A DNA stretch of 64,000 bases. It comes from Planctomycetota bacterium (lineage in GTDB: Bacteria > Planctomycetota > OFTM77). The position numbers and the translations under genes are program-made. The DNA lies in the NCBI GenBank assembly GCA_029260795.1, contig JAJDCO010000087.1:62001-126000 (forward strand), read 5' to 3'. Below are positions 19,201 to 26,596 of the stretch, piece after piece. The notes below the pieces were generated by a model, which saw nothing but the letters and a program-made list of their open reading frames with translations, did no database searches and was not told the DNA's origin. Every line of letters starts with the position of its first letter. The stretch's first letter is position 1.

Positions 19201-19734
19201 CTCTCTGATGACCTCGCGGGAGGAATCTTGTGGCAGCAGGAGCTCGATCAGGCACGGGCACCTCGCTTCTTGAGCGATCGTTGGTTGGCGGCCGCCTCGG
19301 AGCATTTGCCTTGGATCTTCGATGTCCGAAGCGGACAAAGGACCCAGCCAATTGGCAGTGCTGGGCATGAAGGACTGATCTACGCATTGGCCTACAACGC
19401 GGAGCAGAGTCTGCTCGCAAGTGGCGGACGAGACGGCCAGGTGCTGCTCTGGCACGTCGGAGACGGGGGCCAGGTCGAGTTTCTCGAAACCTTGCGTGGA
19501 AAGACGCCGAGTGACTACTGTTTCCACCTCGCGTTCTCCCCAGACGGGCGCTACCTCGCCGGCGCGTTCGAGAAGGGTACCGAGAGTGGCGTCTGGGACC
19601 TGCGCTACTACGAGAAGCACATCGCCGGTAACCTCGCCGGGGTGCTGGACGCGGAACTCCGCGCCGGACGGGAGATCGACTCCGACCGTGTCCAGCAGAT
19701 CCGCGCCTGGATCGCCGAGACTTGGAAGCGCTGA
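16237..19734 (+). CDS. Ser/Thr protein kinase with TM helix and WD40 propeller (kinase 1)
   Basis: An 1165-residue receptor-like kinase. Residues 1-50 are a helical segment shared by all three kinases here (DPRPSLEEFLARHPSLAELI). The Hanks-type kinase domain covers about 70-350: glycine loop LGEGSFGVV, catalytic Lys-103, HRDLKPMN with Asp-196, DFG at 217-219 and MSPEQ. Every catalytic residue is present. A single TM helix at about 391-417 follows, then a charged linker and a C-terminal beta-propeller with WD40 repeats (VAFSPDGRWLAASG, LAFSPDGRYLAGAF). If the helix spans once, the propeller is periplasmic and could be the sensor. The tail YYEKHIAGNLAGVL is conserved in the paralogues. ATG 16237 is chosen as it aligns with the paralogue starts. 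An ECF sigma gene converges on it 136 bases downstream. Confidence 0.9.
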   Translation: MRPESHERLASAFRLAGEYERLDPRPSLEEFLARHPSLAELIRPLIAPAEGGEAPPAAAPKTELPADKCFGPYEVIEVLGEGSFGVVYRALQREPLRREVALKILKPGMDSREIIARFDAERRALALMDHPNIARVIDAGESDTGRSYFVMELVRGRPLTQFCDEERLTVEERLRLFIRVCRAVEHAHRKGIVHRDLKPMNVLVTTIEDRPVPKVIDFGIAKALDRKLTDKTLFTQARLVIGTPAYMSPEQARQTTMDIDHRSDLYSLGVVLYELLTGVLPIAFQDDTTGFDLYRQIWEVDPPRPSLRLSTVGDASPEWPARLRMDLRALRERVRGDLDRVVMKCLEKDRMRRYASAKELADDLERFLGNEPVIARPPSYVYRIRKLVRRHRTATVASVILLGLLIVGGALTAGLVDWARGEKQAEAERARVAREREAQVAFRLELRRAREQGAPVGERWALQAILEGFQGPPDRFLMRLLTEMYRKNPCLASIDLGKASAFVLLPGLPLRVRAVHREGLFDWDLGRLEVEPVGQIANLGSQTLLCLGPDGEHFAWMSGEEVSIQRVGEPEPLRTQLLQRGFREEAGFSTSVRIENGLRTVVLIDQESIWLSPDLASQPLTMVRTPGRIAGFVAMSPSGEASIATLGDREGFELMTLQNGAWSPFAEVPDPIPTWPENSARSYVRFVWIENEPSRLLITVDIGRLEVLTVEEGGVRRRALEPAPTDRVTVLSSTRDNLIVASQDKRIRIWARSGAGEDDYAFQAGIGGFHRAAAQVGLTQDGRRLVSNHGFGVLRTWETKAGLDFRRLYTEEDAGELAARYGKGFSLHGLAMSPDGRFLAAGGGELGRGFLSVQKIGRSELLSTELSESPPSQQIGAVAFSPDGRWLAASGYQGSVWVLDTRSWRVIARGSREGRITSLGFHPTQPLLLSGSLPGSLLVWEVIEGGDPMVHHDIPTHDGRLSGLSIDPSARWVATTNPDHSQLVVREWLSDDLAGGILWQQELDQARAPRFLSDRWLAAASEHLPWIFDVRSGQRTQPIGSAGHEGLIYALAYNAEQSLLASGGRDGQVLLWHVGDGGQVEFLETLRGKTPSDYCFHLAFSPDGRYLAGAFEKGTESGVWDLRYYEKHIAGNLAGVLDAELRAGREIDSDRVQQIRAWIAETWKR

Positions 19735-19753
19735 AGAGCCGAAGCGTCGTTCG

Positions 19754-19779
19754 AATGCCGCAGAGCCGCTGACGGCATT
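19754..19779. terminator. Hairpin between kinase 1 and sigma 1
   Basis: AATGCCG and CGGCATT form a short stem with a 12-base loop in the spacer between convergent genes, followed by TTG. It could end either transcript. The TGCCGTCAGCGGCTCT core recurs near 41901, so it may instead be a dispersed repeat. Confidence 0.4.
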
Positions 19780-19870
19780 TGTCGCGTGAGATGCGGTGCC
19801 ACGAGGTTTGCCGAAAGGCCGCAACGCCTGGAGCGGCTTCCGGTGAGTCCGCGGTGCCGTTGGCTTGCCG

Positions 19871-20464
19871 TCAGTCCAGCTCGTAGAGCGAGCGCAAACG
19901 CTCGACGATGGGCCGGAGCTTCATCAGGCAGCGCGATTTGGCGACGTAGACCTGGTCGATGGTCATCTCGAGGTCGCGCGAGATCTCTTCGGCCGGTTGG
20001 TCGCGGAGCGCGAAGCGGCGGAAGGCCTCCACGGTTCGTTTCTCCATGCGCGTCGTCGCGCTGAGCTCGTCGACGGCACGACGCAGGATCTCGGTCTCGC
20101 ACTCCCGGTCCCACCAGGTCGAGACGATCGGCTCGTGGGCGAGCTCCTGCACGACCGAGTCGCCTCGCCAACCCTCGACCCGTTGGCGTTTGCGATGGGC
20201 ATCCACCAGGCATCGGCGCGCGATCGCGAACATCCAGGTCTTGAGCTTGGCTCGCGCGGGATCGAAGCGCGCCGCGTTCTGGGCGAGGCGCATCAGCGTC
20301 TCCTGAGCCACGTCCTCGGCCTCGTCGGAGCGGAGGCCGGCGCGTCGAGCCAGGCCTTGGATGATCGGCCGGTAGCGCTGGTCGATCTGCTGGAAGCTCT
20401 CCGGCCGACCGCTCTCGACGAACTCGAGCAACAAGAACGAGGTGGTGTGGGTGCCGGAGACCAT
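19871..20464 (-). CDS. ECF RNA polymerase sigma factor (sigma 1)
   Basis: A 197-residue group IV sigma factor. Region 2 spans about 20-95, with DEAEDVAQETLMRLAQ as region 2.2 and LKTWMFAIARRCLVDAHRK as region 2.3-2.4. Region 4 spans about 135-195, with ISRDLEMTIDQVYVAKSRCL as the helix-turn-helix. It lacks a C-terminal extension. The ATG at 20464 (MVSGTHTTSFLLLEF) is chosen because the sigma factors at 31602 and 37469 align from there; the frame is open 86 residues further upstream with no similarity. No anti-sigma gene is adjacent, but a kinase converges on it. Phosphorylation-controlled ECF factors are known from the PknT/EcfP pair; the acidic region 2.2 residues missing in that class are present here, so the mechanism may differ. 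Confidence 0.9.
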   Translation of the reverse strand: MVSGTHTTSFLLLEFVESGRPESFQQIDQRYRPIIQGLARRAGLRSDEAEDVAQETLMRLAQNAARFDPARAKLKTWMFAIARRCLVDAHRKRQRVEGWRGDSVVQELAHEPIVSTWWDRECETEILRRAVDELSATTRMEKRTVEAFRRFALRDQPAEEISRDLEMTIDQVYVAKSRCLMKLRPIVERLRSLYELD

Positions 20465-20785
20465 CGGGACCTGGGAGCCCTTTTCGCGGATGGGAATTCG
20501 CCTCGAGGTGCCCTCCGCATCGCGTGCGGAAGGCACAGGAGCATCGGCTGTCGAAAGCGACTCACCGATCGTCGCAGACTTTCTCTCGGCGCACAACGAG
20601 ATGCTGCGTCTGGTCGTAAGAGTCAGCACGCACTCAAGCGCAGTGGGCTCTTGGGGTCGTTGAGCCCCTCGAGCTCTCGGGCGCACTCGTCGATGTCGAC
20701 GGAAACCGCCCGCCCGATCCACGATTTCATCGCGGTTCGAGCGGGCGGGCTGTCGATCGGGGAGCCAGACCTTCGAGCGAACGCG
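20465..20785. other. Intergenic region upstream of sigma 1
   Basis: 321 bases with no credible gene. It contains the hairpin at 20708-20750 that probably terminates the repeat-protein gene, and must hold the sigma 1 promoter. I could not assign promoter elements with confidence. Confidence 0.5.
20708..20750 (-). terminator. Hairpin terminator after the triple-repeat protein
   Basis: GCCCGCCCG and CGGGCGGGC form a perfect 9-bp stem with a 25-base loop, downstream of the minus-strand stop at 20786. Confidence 0.45.
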
Positions 20786-23389
20786 TTACTTGATGATCAT
20801 GCACACCGCGTTCGACTTGACCGAGTTGGCGCCCGGCGGTCGAAGGATGATCACCTGACTGTAGATCGGGATGTTCTGGGTGTTGCCCGGTATCTGCACC
20901 GTCCACTCGGCGAAGCCGCAGCAGTTGGTCTTGAAGGGGCCGAAGAGGTTGATGGCCGGTAGCAGGTCCAGGCAAAAGGTGTTGCCGAAGAAGCACGGCC
21001 CATTGCCGATACCGGCCAGGCTGAGCAAGAGGTACACGGACTCACCTGGCTCACCTCCGTACACCCGGAAGGTGGCGGACTGACCGGCGACGAGGGGATC
21101 TTGGATCAGCACCAGATCGTTGTGATAGGGCACCCTCGCGGCGAGGCCGTAGAGCGCGAGGCTCGAGTCGTACGCGGCTGAGCCGATGACGGATCCGTCG
21201 CGCTCGTCGACTCGGTAGAGGCTTTTCGGGGCCGCGTCGATGGCGAAGAGCGACGAGCCGCAGAACTCGATGTCGGTCGCCAAGTCGTAGGCGCTGTCCC
21301 CACCCTTGGGCGTGTAGCTCGAGGGCAAGCGATCGGACTCGTTGATGTTGGATGACGCAAAGGCGTTCATGCCGAAGATCTGACCGCTTGGATCCGTGCC
21401 CAAGCCATCGTAGTCCGCGGTGAAGCTGAGATGATCGACTACGCTGGCGGGATCGATCACGCCGTCGAGGCCGAGGATGCCCAGCTTCTCGCCCAGATTG
21501 GGAGTGGTGGACGTCCCAAACCCGATGACGAGATCGTCACCCACGCTGGTCAGGCCTTCCGCGACCGTGACCGGAGGAGTCGCCGTGACGGGGACGGCCG
21601 AGATCATCGCGCCGGTATCCGGGTTGATCTCGACGAGATCCCAAGCGGTATAGGGTCCGGTCTCGGTGGTCGCGGTCAGCGCGTAGAAGGATCCACGGTG
21701 GAACGCGAGGTCGGTCATCTGGGACATGTTGTGTCCGATGATTTGACCAATGACGAGATGGTCGCCGGTCTCGGGCTCGAGCCGAATGAGCTCATCGGTG
21801 GCGGGGTTGACGCTGTAGAGCGGACCGCACACGGGCCTGCAGACGGCCAGTCCCGAGAGTTCCAGGGGGGGGGTCAGCTTGGTCGAGCTGAGAAACGCCC
21901 CGTTGGTCGAGTCGATGCGGTGGAGCATCGGCCCGTTGGTGGCGTCGCGATCGATGCCCAGGAGCTGGTCGTGGCAGAAGGTCATGTCGTTCGCCTCCCA
22001 CGCGTCCGAGGAGTGGGGCTCTTTACCGAGCAGCGTGTGGTTGACAGGGATACGATCGGTCTCGTAGAGGTCGATCGAGGTGTTCGTGAACCACTGCTGG
22101 CTGGAGAAGATCTGGCCATACCGGTCCGTGGCGAGGGCGTCGAAATCGGCGTTGAAGCTCGTGTAGTCGATCGAGCTGATGATGAGGCCGGTGCTCGGAA
22201 CGATCACGCCCAAGCGGTTGGCGATGTACTCGAGGGGAGGGAGGTCTCCGAAGCCGACGATCAGCTCGTCGCCGACGCTGGTCAGCGACTCGACGTTGAC
22301 CACCAAGCCGCCGCCCCAGGTGATCGGAAGCGCCGATCCGACCATCGCGCCCGTCTGGCAGTCGATCTCCAGCAGCCGATAGTCGGAGAGGGGCACGGAT
22401 TCGGTCACCGCGTAGAGCTTGCCTTGGTGAAAGGCCAAGTCGGTCTTCTCCGCCATGATGAAGCCGATCCCTCCAACGTCGGAGACGAATCCGGAGGCTT
22501 GATCGATGGTCACGAGCCTGTTGCTGTCCGTATCGACACTGAAGACGCGACCACAGGAAGGCGGCGTCTTGGCGAGTCCGACCAAGCCGTTGGAGGGTTG
22601 AAGAGCCCGGGTCTTCAGCAGGCTGCCGTCGGTCGGGTCGATCCGGTGAATCGCCTGGCCGTTGGCCGAGATGCCGTAGAGGTGCGAGCCGCAGAACTCG
22701 AGGTCGTTCAGAGCGTGACCCGAATTGTAGCCGCCGATCGGTGCCGGGGTTGCCGGAACCTGGCGAAAGCCCGAGAAGCTGTTGGCGCCGTTCTCGTAGT
22801 CGACCCCGATGAGCTGATGCTGGGGGCTGGTCGCCATCCCGTCCGTGTCGGTTCCGGGATAGCTGGCCACGCTGAGTGGGTCCACGTTGCCCGCAGTGTC
22901 GATGATGGCGATCTGGTCGCTCGTGAAGGAGGTTCCCGTGTTGCCGAAGCCGATCATGAGGTCGCCGCCGAGGCTGGTCAGCGACTCGACGACGTCCATC
23001 GGGACTCCCGTGACGGGTGAGGCGTTGACCTTTAACCCAGTCACCGGATCGATCTGGACCAGGTCCCAGGCCGTGGCGGGAAACGGCGTCCTGGCGATCA
23101 CCGCGTAGACGAATCCTTCGTGAAAGGTGAGGTCCATCGTGTTCGACATGTCGTGGGTGATCGTCCCAACGACCGTGACGATGCCGGTCGGCGCATCGAT
23201 CCTCACCAGCTCATCGGTTGCCGGGTCGATGCTGAAGAGCTCGTCGGCCGTCGCCGTTCCGACCACGAGGCTCATGGCGACCAGGAGGATGGCGAGCGGC
23301 TTGATCGCTGCATCAACGAGCCACGACTGGGTTCTCACGACAGAAGGTCGCGCGAAGCGCGCGAGAACCAAAGGGAACAGAGCGTACAC
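20786..23389 (-). CDS. Secreted protein with three internal propeller-like repeats
   Basis: An 867-residue exported protein read from a GTG at 23389. A long signal region ends LVVGTATADEL near residue 51. It then has three copies of a unit of about 235 residues, each starting like LFSIDPATDELVRID, continuing MTDLAFHRGSFYALT, ESLTSVGDDLVIGFG and EFCGSHLYGI, and ending L-GLA. The units look like beta-propeller or DUF4394-like modules. A C-terminal domain of about 100 residues (GQSATFRVYGGEPGESVYLLLS) with several Cys follows. I do not recognise a specific function; binding at the cell surface is plausible. The GTG is preferred over an ATG 297 bases upstream because AAGGAG lies 7 bases before it and the upstream residues show no signal-peptide logic. 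Confidence 0.8.
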   Translation of the reverse strand: MYALFPLVLARFARPSVVRTQSWLVDAAIKPLAILLVAMSLVVGTATADELFSIDPATDELVRIDAPTGIVTVVGTITHDMSNTMDLTFHEGFVYAVIARTPFPATAWDLVQIDPVTGLKVNASPVTGVPMDVVESLTSLGGDLMIGFGNTGTSFTSDQIAIIDTAGNVDPLSVASYPGTDTDGMATSPQHQLIGVDYENGANSFSGFRQVPATPAPIGGYNSGHALNDLEFCGSHLYGISANGQAIHRIDPTDGSLLKTRALQPSNGLVGLAKTPPSCGRVFSVDTDSNRLVTIDQASGFVSDVGGIGFIMAEKTDLAFHQGKLYAVTESVPLSDYRLLEIDCQTGAMVGSALPITWGGGLVVNVESLTSVGDELIVGFGDLPPLEYIANRLGVIVPSTGLIISSIDYTSFNADFDALATDRYGQIFSSQQWFTNTSIDLYETDRIPVNHTLLGKEPHSSDAWEANDMTFCHDQLLGIDRDATNGPMLHRIDSTNGAFLSSTKLTPPLELSGLAVCRPVCGPLYSVNPATDELIRLEPETGDHLVIGQIIGHNMSQMTDLAFHRGSFYALTATTETGPYTAWDLVEINPDTGAMISAVPVTATPPVTVAEGLTSVGDDLVIGFGTSTTPNLGEKLGILGLDGVIDPASVVDHLSFTADYDGLGTDPSGQIFGMNAFASSNINESDRLPSSYTPKGGDSAYDLATDIEFCGSSLFAIDAAPKSLYRVDERDGSVIGSAAYDSSLALYGLAARVPYHNDLVLIQDPLVAGQSATFRVYGGEPGESVYLLLSLAGIGNGPCFFGNTFCLDLLPAINLFGPFKTNCCGFAEWTVQIPGNTQNIPIYSQVIILRPPGANSVKSNAVCMIIK

Positions 23390-23396
23390 GAGAGAT

Positions 23397-23402
23397 CTCC
23401 TT
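23397..23402 (-). promoter_or_regulatory. Ribosome-binding site that decides a GTG start
   Basis: On the minus strand AAGGAG stands 7 bases before the GTG at 23389. No such site precedes the longer ATG start at 23686. Confidence 0.7.
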
Positions 23403-23723
23403 GAGGTGGGTCTCCGGCTCCCCGCTCGGGGAAGTCGGGAGACGACGATGGAGCCATGCCCCACGAAAGACGAAACCGCGGCCTCACGCTTCCATCCTAG
23501 CAGGACGAATGAAGCGAGCGGCGCCCAACACGGCGTCGCCGTCAATGCGGTCTCAGGCAACGAGAGTGTAACCAGCTGCCACCCCACCGGAGAAACTCGA
23601 AAGGAAGTCGGGTGTCGGTGCGATGTCTTCGACCTCCCGACTGAAAGTCGGGCGTTGCGACGCTCGATGGAAAGCCGCTCTCTCACCTCGGTTCCTCTGT
23701 GGCGTCTCGGCCCGACTTCGTGG

Positions 23724-23779
23724 GACGCGGTTCCTGGACCCGAGCGGCGGACTCCGTTCGCGCCTCTGCTCCATCAAGG
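23724..23779. repeat. Dispersed repeat, direct copy 1
   Basis: Runs from GACGCGGTTC through GGACTCCGTTCGCGCCTCTG to CCATCAAGG. A second direct copy is at 23919-23975. Shorter inverse copies sit at 39925-39960 and 41714-41734. Confidence 0.65.
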
Positions 23780-23918
23780 CGCTGTCCGTCGAGAGTCGAG
23801 GCCTGCAAGGCCGGCCTTGTGAAAGCCCCGGGGCGAAGCCCTGGGAGTCGGTATGTTCATTTGTTCAAAGCGACATTGAATGTGCCGCGTAAGCCCTGTA
23901 GGAGCGGCGTCGGCGTGA

Positions 23919-23975
23919 GACGCGGTTCTTCGACCCGAGTGTCGGACTATGTTCGCGTCTCTGTTCCATCAACGG
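23919..23975. repeat. Dispersed repeat, direct copy 2
   Basis: Same order of blocks as 23724-23779, with GTTCGCGTCTCTGTTCCATC in place of GTTCGCGCCTCTGCTCCATC. Confidence 0.65.
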
Positions 23976-24200
23976 CGGTGACCGGCTGGCGATGCTCGTG
24001 TCGCATGAGTCGGTCCAACGCGGCGAAAGAAAATCTGTGCGAGGTGCAAGGTCTGCCGCTCCGAGGTCAATACGCAGCATCGATCAGTCGATCCGTGAGT
24101 CTCACACGGTGAGCCGCGGGTCGGGAACCGAAGACCACGAAGACCCCGCGCACTTGTTCCGAGTCGGGACGAAGGCGCTTCCTACGAGAAGGAAAAGGCC

Positions 24201-26240
24201 ATGAACACTCACAGCGACTCTCTTTCGGCAGCGCTTTCGACCGCAGGCACTCGATCGTCTCGTCGCACTCGGCGACCCGGCAGACTGCAGCGACTGACTC
24301 TGGTCGCGATGGCGGCGGTGAGCCTCTCGACGCTCGCCCTCGCACAGTATCAGGACCACGAGGACTTTGATCTGAACACAGATCTCGACCATCCGTACGA
24401 CGTCGCGCTCTTCGATCCCAACACCCGGGTCTACGACAGCTTCCCCCAGTTTTACCTTGGAGGGACCTCGCTGGCGTTCGTTTCTGACCCCGTTCGAGAA
24501 TTGGCAGGCGGAAAGCTCCATCAGTATCAGGTCGATGGGAGGTGGCTCGCGACCTACGACGAGAACGCGCTGGGGTTTCCTTTCGACTTCAGAGATGGTC
24601 CCTACGGCGTCGCGGTGAACGACAATCCCAGCGATGACAACTTCGGCCATATCTATGTCATTGGTGGCTTCGAACAATTCAATGGGGCCCCGTTTTGGCG
24701 CATTCGAGTCTACAAGATGGACAACAACCGCTTCCAAACCAGCACCTACCAAAAGCTCGAAGTGGTGACCGACTTCTTTGGGAGGTCCCCCACTGATAGC
24801 CTCTTCCAGCCCAAGGGGCTCGCCGTGGATTCCGACGGCGACGTTTATGTGACCACTTATGACGATTCGAAGTCAGCAAGCGTCGTGCTCAAGTTTCATG
24901 GCGAAGACGTGAGCAAGTATGGCGGGTTCTACGCCCCGGAGGAACGGATGTATGTCCTTCCCAATGGCGACAGCGCTCGAGACGTGAGTGTGAGCTCCTT
25001 TGACAAGATCGTCACGATCGCGAGCACCACCAAGGTGTACCGATTCCAGAACAACGGCACCTTCATCGACTCGGCGAGCCCGGGGACCGAGTGGAGTCAG
25101 TGCTCCCAAGAGATCCAAGGTGTTTGCGCCCGGGATCTCGCTGGGGATCTCTGCGGCAGAGTGTGGAACTCGGTACGGGTGGACGGTCCGCCGGCCTGCA
25201 AGTTTGGCAAGGTGGAACGGCGAGGTCCCAACAATGTCCAAAGTCTCGAATTCACGGCGGGTGGCCTCAACATTCTGGAACAGGGTTCTTCCGATCCGGG
25301 ATCCCTCGGTCTCGAGCATGCCCGAACGTGGGGCTTCAAGTACTCGTCGTCTGGGCCCTTCCAACTGCCGACGACCGTGCTCTGCCAGCCGAGTCTCTTC
25401 GTTTGCAATGACAGGTTCACGAATGCAAACGTCACCGTCCTCAAGGATTCCCCCATGGAATCCTGTCCTCTGCCGGACGACGCCGTCGCTTGGTGGCCAT
25501 TCGATGACTGGCGAGCGTACCGAGGGTCGGGAGCTGTTTCTCCCAAACTCAACATGATGAAGAACCGGATCAATCGGGACGCGAATGGAGTGTTGAAGTC
25601 CAACAACGCTTTGATTCCTCTTCCCCCGACCGTGGAAGGGGTCGTCAAGACTGCCCTCGGTTCCAAGAGCAACGACGAGTGGGTCGAAGTGCCGGATCAC
25701 CCCAGCGTCAACTTCGGGACAGACGACATGACCATCGAAGGCTGGATCCGAGCCCGCCCTTCATGGGGAATCGGAGTCATCCTCGACAAACGCGGCTTGA
25801 ACTCGAGCGGCAAGGACGCCGGCTACGCTGCTTACCTCCACGGCGGATTCCTCTCCTTCCAGTCGCTGGTCGATGGGGCCGCCGGAGAGTACTCCAGCGT
25901 GACGTCCTCTGCGAAGATCGATGACGAGAAGTGGCATCACTTCGCAATCGTCTTCGAAAACACATCTCCCGGTCCCGGTACAGTGGAGTTCTTCGTCGAC
26001 GGAGAGGACACCGAACCCATCAACAACAAGTGGTCCGTCGAGCATACCGGCGACCTGGACAACCTCAGCCCTCTCTATATCCTTCGCCACCGACCCGATT
26101 TCTCGGACGGGCTGTCCGGCCATCTCGATGAGCTCACTCTCTACCGCCGAGCGTTGGACAGGGATGAGGATATCAAGCCCATTCACGCCGCAGGCTGTGC
26201 GGGCAAGAACCGGCCCTATCGGGGGGCGAGGGGTCAGTAG
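24201..26240 (+). CDS. Secreted protein with C-terminal LamG domain
   Basis: A 679-residue exported protein. An N-terminal tail rich in Arg precedes a hydrophobic signal core ending LALAQ near residue 49. Residues about 50-410 contain NHL- or SMP-like propeller stretches (PKGLAVDSDGDVYVTTYDDS, HPYDVALFDPNTRVYDS). Residues about 425-670 are a LamG/concanavalin-like lectin fold: VAWWPFDDW, WVEVPDHPSVNFGTDDMTIE, KWHHFAIVF and GHLDELTLYRRAL, the pattern of carbohydrate- or adhesion-type modules. It would be secreted or surface-bound. AAGGAAAAGGCC precedes the ATG. A truncated copy of its LamG part lies at 30409. A strong hairpin at 26291 separates it from kinase 2. Confidence 0.83.
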   Translation: MNTHSDSLSAALSTAGTRSSRRTRRPGRLQRLTLVAMAAVSLSTLALAQYQDHEDFDLNTDLDHPYDVALFDPNTRVYDSFPQFYLGGTSLAFVSDPVRELAGGKLHQYQVDGRWLATYDENALGFPFDFRDGPYGVAVNDNPSDDNFGHIYVIGGFEQFNGAPFWRIRVYKMDNNRFQTSTYQKLEVVTDFFGRSPTDSLFQPKGLAVDSDGDVYVTTYDDSKSASVVLKFHGEDVSKYGGFYAPEERMYVLPNGDSARDVSVSSFDKIVTIASTTKVYRFQNNGTFIDSASPGTEWSQCSQEIQGVCARDLAGDLCGRVWNSVRVDGPPACKFGKVERRGPNNVQSLEFTAGGLNILEQGSSDPGSLGLEHARTWGFKYSSSGPFQLPTTVLCQPSLFVCNDRFTNANVTVLKDSPMESCPLPDDAVAWWPFDDWRAYRGSGAVSPKLNMMKNRINRDANGVLKSNNALIPLPPTVEGVVKTALGSKSNDEWVEVPDHPSVNFGTDDMTIEGWIRARPSWGIGVILDKRGLNSSGKDAGYAAYLHGGFLSFQSLVDGAAGEYSSVTSSAKIDDEKWHHFAIVFENTSPGPGTVEFFVDGEDTEPINNKWSVEHTGDLDNLSPLYILRHRPDFSDGLSGHLDELTLYRRALDRDEDIKPIHAAGCAGKNRPYRGARGQ

Positions 26241-26290
26241 GGGTGCGATTCGTCTGAGACTGGCCTGATCGACGGATCGGCCATAGAAGA

Positions 26291-26327
26291 GGCGCCGAGA
26301 GGGCAGGTCAACTGCTCTCTCGGCGCC
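26291..26327 (+). terminator. Hairpin terminator after the LamG gene
   Basis: GGCGCCGAGAG and CTCTCGGCGCC form a perfect 11-bp stem, extendable across one mismatch by GCAG/CTGC, 50 bases past the stop. It separates the secreted protein gene from the kinase transcript. Confidence 0.65.
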
Positions 26328-26413
26328 TCACTGCGTAATTCGGCGCTTCAGGCACGAACCGAGATAGAGGTCTCTCCTGCGCCGCCCTTTCAGAGCGGCG
26401 ACCGCCAGTGAGG

Positions 26414-26580
26414 TCTTTTCGGGTTGCGCATGGCTTCTTCTTTGTTGGGAACGCCGCTCGAAGCCCGATGAGGCGGACATTGAACGCACGTCGACACGAA
26501 GAGCGTTGACCGCAGGCGCTCGCGCGCGGATGCTGCAGGGGCGTGCAGATCGCCATTCCCCGGGCCACGGCGGGGCCGTG
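26414..26580 (+). promoter_or_regulatory. Conserved kinase leader, copy B
   Basis: Contains TTTTCGGGTTGCGCATGGCT then TTGTTGGGAACGCCGCTCGA, closely matching copy D at 31203 and also copies A and C. Before the start codon a CCCCGGG...CGGCGGGGCC hairpin at 26558-26576 is nearly identical to the one before kinase 3. It lies between the terminator of the LamG gene and kinase 2, as expected for a promoter/5' UTR. Confidence 0.55.
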
Positions 26581-26596
26581 TCCCGGAGAGGCCGCG

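Larger units (their letters stand above)
23403..24200. other. Long divergent intergenic region with dispersed repeats
   Basis: About 800 bases with no convincing gene between two divergent genes. It holds a CCCGACTGAAAGTCGGG hairpin (23636-23652), two direct copies of a 56-57 base element (23724-23779 and 23919-23975), and a CCCCGGGGCGAAGCCCTGGG hairpin near 23827. Both flanking genes must be transcribed from here. AAGGA shortly before 24201 is the ribosome-binding site of the LamG gene. Confidence 0.55.

Noticed and set aside
20465..20722. Longer start for sigma 1 (86 extra residues)
   Set aside because: The extension shows no similarity to the N-termini of sigma 2 and 3, which align with the ATG at 20464.
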